A model generated the notes under the pieces. That model was not told the DNA's origin. It did not search any database and worked only from the letters and a program-made list of their open reading frames with translations. Source: an uncultured Collinsella sp. (GTDB lineage: Bacteria > Actinomycetota > Coriobacteriia > Coriobacteriales > Coriobacteriaceae). Taken from it: a stretch of DNA of 9,288 nt. The DNA lies in NCBI GenBank assembly GCA_902479205.1, contig CABSNX010000072.1, positions 1 to 9,288 of the forward strand, written 5' to 3'. The translations under genes and the position numbers were made by a program. Of this stretch, positions 1-5,422 are shown piece by piece (position 1 is the first letter of the stretch; every line of letters begins with the position of its first letter).

Positions 1-1297
1 GCTCGTCCTCGGTATAGGGGCGCCACTCGCCACGCTCGTAACAGCCCACCAGACGCGAGCCCTCGATGAGCGCGCACGGGTAGACCTTGACCTCGTCGGG
101 CATAAAGGCGCCCTCGGTCATAAAGCGCTCGTAGTCGCGCTTGTCCCCATCAGGCGTGGCGCCCAGCAAGTTGAGCATAAAGTGCGCGTGGATCTTAAAG
201 CCAAACAGGCGCGCGAGCGAAAACGCCCGCTCGATCTGCGCCACCGAAATGCGGCGCTCGTTGATATCGAGTAGATGCTGGTCAAGACTCTGAATACCCA
301 TCTGAATCTTGGTGCAGCCCAAGCGGCGGATAAGTGTGAGGGCCTGCGGCGTTACGGCATCGGGGCGTGTCTCGATAACGAGCCCCACCACGCGATGCTT
401 CGCCGTCTCGTTGATGCGCTGCTGGCGCTCGAGCTCCTCCATCGTTGCCGTCTGCCACTCGGTGACCTCGCCCCACGGCGTACCGGGGCCGTACAGACGA
501 CGCACCGCGCGGTTATAGCCGCCCACGGCAGCATCCACACGCTCCTGCTCGTCGGCAACGCCGGCAGCAAGCTCAGCCTCGTCGGTCGCAATGCCGGCAG
601 CCCGATAGCGCTCGCGGCGCCCTGCTACCACCGGCGGCAGGGCATCGGCGGGCGCGTCATCGAGCAGGCGCCCCGCCTCGGCACGACTGATGCCCGGACG
701 CGCCAACATGGGGTTAGCTGCCACGCCAGCAACGGCGTCATCGTTCAGCGCACGGAAAAGCTCCGACATAAACCACGTTTGATACCCTTGCGGATAGTCG
801 CTCCAGGTGCCACCGAGCACGATGAGCTCGATCTTATCGGTCGCATGACCCATCTGCGAAAGCGCGGTCAGGCGAGCGCTCACCTGCAGATACGGGTCGA
901 AGCAGTTTTGCTCCGCACGGGCGCATGCCGGCTCGGCGTGCAGATAGCTTTTAGGCATGCGCAGGTCGTTGGGGCAAAACAGGCAATCGCCCGAGCACGG
1001 CCAGGGCTTGGTGATGACGGTAATGGTCGCCACGCCCGAAGCCGTGCGACGAGGCTTCATGCGTAGCACCTGCAGCAGTTGACGCTCCAGCTCCGCATCG
1101 ACATTCCATCCAGCCCAACGAGCCGGCTCCTCACGTTTAACCCGCTGGTAGAACGGCAGCAGACGGCGCTTGGCCAAATCGCGTTTGTCGGCACCCTCGC
1201 GGCGCGCCTCGGCATGTATCAGTTTGACGAGCGCCTTGTCGTCTACGGTCTCGCCGCAACGCAGGGCCTCGAGTATGTTCAAGATAATCTGTTCCAT
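1..1297 (-). CDS. elp3: Elp3-family tRNA uridine-34 modification enzyme (radical SAM/acetyltransferase), 3' end outside window
   Basis: Translating the minus strand from the ATG at 1297 gives 432 open residues up to the left edge. A radical SAM cluster motif CSGDCLFC lies at residues 101-108 (Cys101, Cys105, Cys108), preceded by TVITKPWP and followed by PKSYLHAEP, FDPYLQ, IELIVLGGTWSDYP, VGLVIETRPD and IQMGIQSLD. This series is characteristic of Elp3. Family knowledge: Elp3 uses SAM radical chemistry and acetyl-CoA to put a carboxymethyl group on C5 of wobble uridine in tRNA. The C-terminal GNAT acetyltransferase domain expected in the family would lie beyond position 1, so it cannot be checked. 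A hydrophilic, Ala- and Glu-rich stretch separates the N-terminal SAM segment from the ETRPD part, as is usual in the family. The upstream ATG eight bases earlier is out of frame. Ribosome binding is only a run of G bases, so the start is likely but not certain. The family call is firm; bacterial substrates are less well established. Confidence 0.9.
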   Translation of the reverse strand, partial: MEQIILNILEALRCGETVDDKALVKLIHAEARREGADKRDLAKRRLLPFYQRVKREEPARWAGWNVDAELERQLLQVLRMKPRRTASGVATITVITKPWPCSGDCLFCPNDLRMPKSYLHAEPACARAEQNCFDPYLQVSARLTALSQMGHATDKIELIVLGGTWSDYPQGYQTWFMSELFRALNDDAVAGVAANPMLARPGISRAEAGRLLDDAPADALPPVVAGRRERYRAAGIATDEAELAAGVADEQERVDAAVGGYNRAVRRLYGPGTPWGEVTEWQTATMEELERQQRINETAKHRVVGLVIETRPDAVTPQALTLIRRLGCTKIQMGIQSLDQHLLDINERRISVAQIERAFSLARLFGFKIHAHFMLNLLGATPDGDKRDYERFMTEGAFMPDEVKVYPCALIEGSRLVGCYERGEWRPYTEDE

Positions 1298-1308
1298 GCC
1301 CCCATTGT

Positions 1309-1347
1309 AAAGGCAAAGGCGCCGAAGCCCGTCACGGCTCCGACGCC
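1309..1347 (-). terminator. Probable intrinsic terminator of the HTH/DUF4097 operon
   Basis: Arms at 1318-1329 and 1336-1347 enclose a 6-base loop. Read on the plus strand the stem has two A/C mismatches. Read on the minus strand both become G-U pairs, so all 12 pairs form only in minus-strand RNA. The stem is followed by TTTGCCTTTA, a modest and interrupted U tract. It lies between the DUF4097 stop and the elp3 start, where the upstream operon would end. Some read-through into elp3 is possible because the U tract is weak. Confidence 0.55.
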
Positions 1348-1370
1348 TCCATCAAACAGCGCGTCTATGG

Positions 1371-1399
1371 TTTATAAGTCTTCGATAACCACCCGTCAC
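1371..1399 (-). promoter_or_regulatory. Candidate promoter for elp3
   Basis: On the minus strand GTGACG (plus-strand 1394-1399) is separated by 17 bases from TATAAA (1371-1376). The -35 candidate overlaps the DUF4097 stop codon. Transcription would start near 1364, placing the 1318-1347 hairpin inside the elp3 leader. Both boxes were judged by eye only, and the hexamers are imperfect. Confidence 0.35.
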
Positions 1400-2295
1400 T
1401 CTGGATTAAACGACATGTCGCCCGAACCGACCTCAAAACGATACGTGGCAGACTTATCGCCGTTGTCGAATTCAAGATTCAATATGGTCTCGCCATCGTA
1501 GCCAAGCGGAAGGAAATCGCTCTCGAAGTCGCCGCTGCCCACGGTGAGGCTCGCCTTAAAGCCCGTAGAGCTCGGAACCGTCATCTCCACGTCGCCCGAG
1601 CCCACGCTCACGTCCATCGACTTCGCGGGGGCCTGGTAGAGCTCGAACGTCACATCGCCCGAACCGACCTCGGCATTCAGGGTATCGGTCACGGTGCCCG
1701 TAAACTCAACGTCTCCCGAGTCCAGCGTTACATCCAGATCATGGCACGCAATGCCCGCGACCGTCAGGTCACCCGACCCCACATTCGCCGTAATGCCCAC
1801 CAGGTTATCCGCAACATCTCGCGGCAGCTCAATGGTAATTGTGCGGTCAATCGCGCGCTTATCATCGTAGTCGAACTGACTGATCTTGAGCGTAGAGCCC
1901 TTGACCTCAGCAAGGTTCCGGGTAGCCGCATCAGAAGCAGACGTTCCCTTCGCAACGCGGCCGCTTTCGATAACACGCACCGGGCCGCCAGAGACACATT
2001 TAACATCGACCGTCCCCGACGTCACGTCCAAGTCGAGCGATTGGAACGCGTCGGCATCAAACGTTTCGCTCGAAAGCTGCTGAGGCCGAGCGGAATAGTT
2101 ACCGCTATCCAAGAGATCATCGTCGTCAAACATATCGTCAAAATCAGACAAATTGCCAGATAGAATACCGGTCGTACGCACCATATCGGAATGAGCCAAT
2201 AGCCGCGAAATGCCAAAGACAAGCCCAACAATGAGCACAAACGCTCCGATGCCAACACCCAGGCGTACCTTGGATTCATGCGAAAGCTTCATCAT
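1396..2295 (-). CDS. DUF4097-type membrane-anchored beta-repeat protein
   Basis: The protein has 299 residues. A short positively charged N-terminus leads into one hydrophobic helix at about residues 12-32, a membrane anchor or uncleaved signal, with the rest probably outside the membrane. An acidic linker (DDMFDDDD region) follows. After it comes a repetitive beta domain with turns of the type GSGDL, DSGDV, GSGDV, GSGDV, GSGDF and GSGDM spaced roughly 20-30 residues apart. This is typical of DUF4097 (putative adhesin-like) right-handed beta-solenoids. No catalytic residues are apparent. The start ATG overlaps the stop of the upstream HTH gene as ATGA, so the two are translationally coupled. 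GAGGG lies just upstream as a ribosome site. Family members often sit beside PspC-like or HTH membrane regulators and are thought to act in envelope sensing, but no biochemical function is established. The call to the family is good; the role is inferred from context. Confidence 0.85.
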   Translation of the reverse strand: MMKLSHESKVRLGVGIGAFVLIVGLVFGISRLLAHSDMVRTTGILSGNLSDFDDMFDDDDLLDSGNYSARPQQLSSETFDADAFQSLDLDVTSGTVDVKCVSGGPVRVIESGRVAKGTSASDAATRNLAEVKGSTLKISQFDYDDKRAIDRTITIELPRDVADNLVGITANVGSGDLTVAGIACHDLDVTLDSGDVEFTGTVTDTLNAEVGSGDVTFELYQAPAKSMDVSVGSGDVEMTVPSSTGFKASLTVGSGDFESDFLPLGYDGETILNLEFDNGDKSATYRFEVGSGDMSFNPE

Positions 2296-3014
2296 TCGTC
2301 ACCCTCTTTGGCACATGGCTCAGCGGTGGTCGTGGTAGCCACGTCAGCATCAGGTTCCGCAGAAGCATCCTTCCCCTGGGCCTTGATCGCCACCGACGCC
2401 GGACCAACCTGAATATCCCCGCGCGCCCAATCACCATCGAGCGCACGCGCCACCCAGTGATAGATGGGGATCGTAAAGAAGATCAGCGCGGCAAAGGGGC
2501 CGGCACCAAACAGGAACATCAGCAAAAAGAACAGCAGCCAGCACACGGCCCAATACGGGAACGACTGGAACGGGCCCTTCACCGGAGTCGAGCCAACCGC
2601 GGTGCCACTCGTCGCCTGCGCCGTAGCGGCATTGGCGGCCTGCGCACTCCAGCTTGCCGCCTGCGCCGCCTTGGCCGCGGCATCACTTGCCTGCGTAGCT
2701 GCCTCCGTGGCGCGTGCCGCCGCCTCATGGGTGCGGGCGCGCTCCGCCGCCTCGGCCTCGCGCTGACGGGCGCGGTCCTTGTTCTCAAACTCGATATCGT
2801 CCTCGATCTCATCGCTCGGATTGAGCAGCTCGTCCAGGCTCACGCCATAGAGTTTGGCGAGCGAGATCAGATTCTCGGTATCGGGCGAGCTCTCCGCGCG
2901 CTCCCATTTGCTGACCGCCTGGCGCGACAGTCCCAGCTTTCGTGCCAGCCCTTCTTGGCTAAAACCCTTGCTGCGGCGAAGGTCGGCGAGCCGCTGCGCA
3001 GTTTCTACATTCAT
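2292..3014 (-). CDS. Xre-type helix-turn-helix regulator with Ala-rich linker and membrane segment
   Basis: The protein has 240 residues. Residues 4-64 form an Xre/Cro-type DNA-binding domain (RRSKGFSQEGLARKLGLSRQ, then AVSKWERAESSPD and LAKLYGVSLDELL). Residues 70-95 are highly charged. Residues 96-135 are very Ala-rich and probably helical, forming a coiled or rod-like linker. Residues 153-189 are hydrophobic and long enough for one long or two short membrane helices (FPYWAVCWLLFFLLMFLFGA, then AALIFFTIPIYHW). The C-terminal tail of about 47 residues is acidic and Thr-rich. An upstream in-frame ATG at 3263 would add 83 residues, but the ATG at 3014 is preferred: AGGAGG precedes it by 4 bases and the HTH domain begins straight after. 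The layout suggests a one-component, membrane-tethered transcription factor whose signal comes from the envelope, perhaps through the coupled DUF4097 protein. It could regulate its own operon and the divergent methyltransferase gene. Confidence 0.88.
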   Translation of the reverse strand: MNVETAQRLADLRRSKGFSQEGLARKLGLSRQAVSKWERAESSPDTENLISLAKLYGVSLDELLNPSDEIEDDIEFENKDRARQREAEAAERARTHEAAARATEAATQASDAAAKAAQAASWSAQAANAATAQATSGTAVGSTPVKGPFQSFPYWAVCWLLFFLLMFLFGAGPFAALIFFTIPIYHWVARALDGDWARGDIQVGPASVAIKAQGKDASAEPDADVATTTTAEPCAKEGDE

Positions 3015-3018
3015 GGTT

Positions 3019-3024
3019 CCTCCT
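3019..3024 (-). promoter_or_regulatory. Shine-Dalgarno site that sets the start of the HTH gene
   Basis: Minus-strand AGGAGG lies 4 bases before the ATG at 3014. It is the best ribosome site near this gene. The longer in-frame start at 3263 has nothing comparable. Confidence 0.85.
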
Positions 3025-3063
3025 ATGTGATGCCAGCCGTGCCGCCGGACCGTTTTTGTTCTT

Positions 3064-3073
3064 AAGGCGCCTT
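3064..3073. promoter_or_regulatory. Perfect 10-bp palindrome, candidate operator
   Basis: AAGGCGCCTT reads the same on both strands and lies about 50 bases upstream of the HTH start codon, within its expected leader or promoter. Xre-type dimers bind short palindromes, so an autoregulatory site is plausible. Short GC-rich palindromes also arise by chance in such DNA. Confidence 0.3.
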
Positions 3074-3134
3074 GCACAGTTAAAAATCTATCCGCCACCG
3101 CCAAAAGCATGCCACCTATTCTAGTGAGATTTTT

Positions 3135-3210
3135 GACAACCGGCGGTTGCGGACACACATGAGCTGCGGAAATGTGTCCAAACAAAGCAATGGCACCTAG
3201 CCCGGTTGTC
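3135..3210. repeat. Nested inverted repeats in the divergent promoter region
   Basis: The outer arms are GACAACCGG (3135-3143) and CCGGTTGTC (3202-3210), a perfect 9-base match. The inner arms are GGACACA (3151-3157) and TGTGTCC (3173-3179), a perfect 7-base match around a 15-base loop. Between them TTGC (3147-3150) also faces GCAA (3187-3190). The whole lies between the divergent HTH and methyltransferase genes and overlaps candidate promoter boxes. It may be a set of operator half-sites for the HTH regulator, or a cruciform or leader structure. Confidence 0.5.
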
Positions 3211-3235
3211 CCCGTTGCGGCGTTAACGGTAGTAT
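3206..3235 (+). promoter_or_regulatory. Candidate promoter for the Trm9-like gene
   Basis: TTGTCC (3206-3211) and TAGTAT (3230-3235) are separated by 18 bases, giving a start near 3242 and a leader of about 40 bases before the GTG at 3282. The -35 box overlaps the right arm of the outer inverted repeat, so a protein bound there could repress. A second -35-like TTGACA at 3133-3138 has no good -10 partner. Judged by eye only. Confidence 0.4.
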
Positions 3236-3281
3236 GGTCGTACTGTTTATTCCGCACCGCCAACGGAGGGAGTCCCGCGCC

Positions 3282-4154
3282 GTGAACCGCGATTTCGCCT
3301 CATCGCTCATCCAGCTCAACAACACGTTCTATCGCGAGCACTCCGCCTCCTTTTCCGATACGCGTCAGGCCCCATGGCCCGGCTGGGTGCGCACCATGGA
3401 CATCGCGCTCGAACAGCTCGACGTCGCCACGATCGAGCATCCCGTCCGCGTCTTCGATCTCGCCTGCGGCAATATGCGATTCGAGAACTTTGCCGCCGGC
3501 GGCGCACTTGCCGCCAAGGGCGTCGACGGCGCAAACCCCTCGGCGGATGCCAGCTGCCCGTTTGAGTTCTATGGTGTCGACTCGTGCCAAGACCTAGCCA
3601 TCGATGCACGTGGTCACGCCCTGCGCATTCCCAACCTGCACTTCCAGGAACTCGATGTGCTCGACGCTCTCATGAAGCTCAACCCCGCCGAGACGCCCGA
3701 CGTGCTTTTCGACGCCCCACTCGCCGACATCTCGGTCTGCTTTGGCTTTATGCACCACGTACCGTCATGCGAGTACCGCGTACGCGTGCTCGACGCCCTG
3801 GTGCGGCAGACGCGCCCAGGCGGCATCATCGCCATCAGCTTTTGGGAGTTCATGAACGACGAGCGCATGGCGCGCAAGGCCGTTCGAGCCGAGGCCCGCG
3901 CCGAGCTCACCCCGCCGTTTGAGGGTTACGATTCAGCGCAGTTTGAAGCCGGCGACCACCTCATCGGCTGGCAAAACGACCGCCACGCCTACCGTTATTG
4001 CCATCACTTTGACGATCAGCAGATCACCGACCTGGTGCGCGGCGTCCGCACGTTCTACAAGAGCGGCGAGGTCCCCGTGCGCGAGCTTGAGCGCTTCCAT
4101 GCCGACGGTCGCAGCGGCGAGCTCAACCGCTATGTGATTCTCAAGCGCCTGTAG
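3282..4154 (+). CDS. Class I SAM methyltransferase resembling Trm9/ALKBH8 tRNA wobble-uridine methyltransferases
   Basis: From the GTG at 3282 the protein has 290 residues. The N-terminal FSDTRQAPWPGW (24-35) matches the FSxTRxxPWP block of Trm9 and the ALKBH8 methyltransferase domain. Motif I is VFDLACGNMRF (57-67), the acidic residue after strand 2 is Asp100, FMHHV lies at 156-160, and RPGGIIAISFWEF lies at 178-190, in the place of the Trm9 KPGGxxLIYVW segment. HAYRYCHHF further on recalls the Trm9 HRYYHVF segment. A Gly/Ala-rich insertion sits at about 73-93. In eukaryotes Trm9, with Trm112, methylates cm5U34 in tRNA to mcm5U34; the bacterial relatives have no assigned function that I know. 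GGAGGG lies about 11 bases before GTG 3282, whereas the in-frame ATG at 3234 has no ribosome site and falls on the candidate -10 box. A generic methyltransferase on another small substrate remains possible. The SAM fold is firm and the Trm9-like subfamily likely. Confidence 0.85.
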   Translation: MNRDFASSLIQLNNTFYREHSASFSDTRQAPWPGWVRTMDIALEQLDVATIEHPVRVFDLACGNMRFENFAAGGALAAKGVDGANPSADASCPFEFYGVDSCQDLAIDARGHALRIPNLHFQELDVLDALMKLNPAETPDVLFDAPLADISVCFGFMHHVPSCEYRVRVLDALVRQTRPGGIIAISFWEFMNDERMARKAVRAEARAELTPPFEGYDSAQFEAGDHLIGWQNDRHAYRYCHHFDDQQITDLVRGVRTFYKSGEVPVRELERFHADGRSGELNRYVILKRL

Positions 4155-4224
4155 GCACCGACGACTCGCCGTCGAGCCGCACCGCGTCTTTCGGGCAAAC
4201 TATGCCCACCCCTTTTTCAACCCA

Positions 4225-4256
4225 TTGACGGAACGCGCGGCCATGCGTTCCATACT
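4225..4256 (+). promoter_or_regulatory. Possible promoter for the trmB-like gene
   Basis: TTGACG (4225-4230) is a good -35 candidate in the 119-base gap after the Trm9-like gene. The best -10-like string is CATACT (4251-4256) with an overlong spacer of 20 bases. It would give a transcript starting almost at the ribosome site. The gene may instead be read from the upstream methyltransferase promoter, since I see no terminator with a T tract in the gap. Confidence 0.3.
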
Positions 4257-4273
4257 TATGACCAAGGAGCCTC

Positions 4274-5113
4274 ATGGGAGCCGTCCACGTTCGCACGCCT
4301 AAGAACTTTGTGCTCGAGGAGCGCCTGGAGCGCTACGCCGATGCGATTGAGACGAACCCCGAAATCTATGCCGGAGATTGGCGCGAGGCTTGCGCGCCAG
4401 TTGGCAGCAAGCCCTTCGAACACCTTCATCTGGATCTGGGCTGCGGCAAAGGCACCTATCTGGTTGAGCGCGCTCGCCGTGAGCCCGACACGCTCTTTAT
4501 CGGCATGGACCAGGAGCCCATCTGCATCGCCTATGCCGCACAGAAAATCTGCGAGCAGGAACTGACCAACGCACTCGTTCTGCCCCGAGGCGCCGCATCG
4601 CTGCCGCAGCTATTTGCCGCAGGCGAGCTCGATGCCATCACCATTAACTTTCCCACGCCGCAGCCCAAGGCCAAGTACGCCAAAAAACGACTCGTCCATG
4701 TCGACCATCTGATGATCTACCGCCCGCTCTTTGCAGCCGGCGCCACCGTCACGCTGCGCACCGACAGCAAGCCATTGCGCGACTACGCCCTGGGGCAGTT
4801 TGCCGCGGCAGGCTACGACACACTTTGGGTAAGCGACAACGTCCGCCGCGACCATCCCGAGCACCCCGAGACCGAATATGAATGCCGTACGCGCGAGATG
4901 GGTGCCGTCGTCTATGGCATTTGTGCCACACCCGGCGAGAAGCCTACCGAAGAGACACTCGCAGCAGGCCGAGAGCAGGAGCAAAGCCTTGCGTGCTACC
5001 TGCCCGATAACCTCGACGAGCTCACCTATGTACCCCTGGGCATGGAAGAGGCCGTCGAGAACTTTAGAAACCGCGCCCGCAAGGGCAAAAAACGCCTGCC
5101 GCAAGAGTCCTAG
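4274..5113 (+). CDS. trmB: TrmB-like tRNA (guanine-N7) methyltransferase, divergent
   Basis: The protein has 279 residues. The SAM-binding motif I is LDLGCGKGTYL (53-63), followed by FIGMDQEP, where the acidic residue is expected to bind SAM ribose. INFPTPQPKAKYAKKRL (124-140) aligns with the TrmB signature FxDPWPKxRHxKRRL, and TEYE at 200-203 aligns with the conserved TxYE near the C-terminus. TrmB makes m7G46 in the variable loop of tRNA. Two oddities stand out. The DPWPK motif reads TPQPK, losing the conserved Asp and Trp. About 50 extra residues follow the usual end, including a basic tail (FRNRARKGKKRLPQ). AAGGAG is 4 bases before the ATG. It follows the Trm9-like gene on the same strand. 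The family call is good. Because of the altered motif it could have another guanine or another tRNA position as target, or work poorly; a canonical trmB elsewhere in the genome would support that. Confidence 0.82.
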   Translation: MGAVHVRTPKNFVLEERLERYADAIETNPEIYAGDWREACAPVGSKPFEHLHLDLGCGKGTYLVERARREPDTLFIGMDQEPICIAYAAQKICEQELTNALVLPRGAASLPQLFAAGELDAITINFPTPQPKAKYAKKRLVHVDHLMIYRPLFAAGATVTLRTDSKPLRDYALGQFAAAGYDTLWVSDNVRRDHPEHPETEYECRTREMGAVVYGICATPGEKPTEETLAAGREQEQSLACYLPDNLDELTYVPLGMEEAVENFRNRARKGKKRLPQES

Positions 5114-5178
5114 GGGCTTCTTATGGTCGCGGCGTCGGCAAACAAGCGCGAATAGGCGCCAACGAACGACCCTCAAAC

Positions 5179-5301
5179 CTAAGTGAGTAGACTTTTTTGC
5201 AATAGACAAGCACAGCCCGCATAGCGCAAACTAAAACCGCAGGTAGAGCCCTTGCGCAAAAGCCATGTGCTCGCGATATCGCAAAAAGCCTACTCACTTA
5301 G
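5179..5301. repeat. 123-bp element bounded by near-perfect terminal inverted repeats
   Basis: CTAAGTGAGTAG (5179-5190) and CTACTCACTTAG (5290-5301) are a perfect 12-base inverted pair. The match continues inward after one mismatch: CTTTTTTGC (5192-5200) faces GCAAAAAG (5281-5288), differing by a single T. The arms are therefore about 21 bases. Inside are a smaller inverted pair, GCGCAA (5224-5229) with TTGCGC (5252-5257), and a perfect palindrome GCGATATCGC (5273-5282). No protein is encoded. I see no clear target duplication at its ends. It could be a MITE or REP-like mobile repeat, or a pair of operators for a dimeric regulator acting on the helicase promoter. An intrinsic terminator is unlikely because the loop is about 80 bases. 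Confidence 0.65.
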
Positions 5302-5358
5302 CTGGCGACTGCACCAAACGGCTGGGCAGAACGCCCATTTCCTGCATTTTCTCGCGCG

Positions 5359-5389
5359 CTGGCACCCCGCGTCGCCGCTACGCCATAAT
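5359..5389 (+). promoter_or_regulatory. Candidate promoter for the DUF3516 helicase gene
   Basis: CATAAT (5384-5389) is a good -10 candidate 33 bases before the ATG at 5423. The nearest -35-like string is CTGGCA (5359-5364) with a 19-base spacer, which is weak. The rest of the gap from 5114 to 5422 holds the inverted-repeat element and no credible gene. Confidence 0.4.
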
Positions 5390-5422
5390 GGATAGCGGAC
5401 AAACGCGAGAGAAAGCAACCAA

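Noticed and set aside
275..1066. Plus-strand open frame of 263 codons
   Set aside because: It is antisense to elp3, whose minus-strand translation shows clear radical SAM and Elp3 motifs. The plus-strand protein is Arg/His-rich and resembles no family.
3015..3263. N-terminal extension of the HTH gene from an in-frame ATG at 3263
   Set aside because: The extension has no ribosome site and no family resemblance, and would overlap the inverted repeats and divergent promoter. The ATG at 3014 has AGGAGG and begins at the HTH domain.
3234..3281. Earlier ATG start for the Trm9-like gene
   Set aside because: There is no Shine-Dalgarno before 3234, which falls on the candidate -10 box. GGAGGG precedes the GTG at 3282, and family similarity starts just after it.
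4159..4174. Small hairpin after the Trm9-like gene as a terminator
   Set aside because: The stem is only five pairs and no T tract follows.
4610..5209. Minus-strand open frame of 199 codons
   Set aside because: It lies opposite the trmB-like gene, has no ribosome site or recognisable domain, and reflects the high-GC third-position bias.
5179..5301. Possible CRISPR or tandem repeat array
   Set aside because: There are only two arms, in opposite orientation, with no repeated spacing; it is an inverted-repeat element and not an array.
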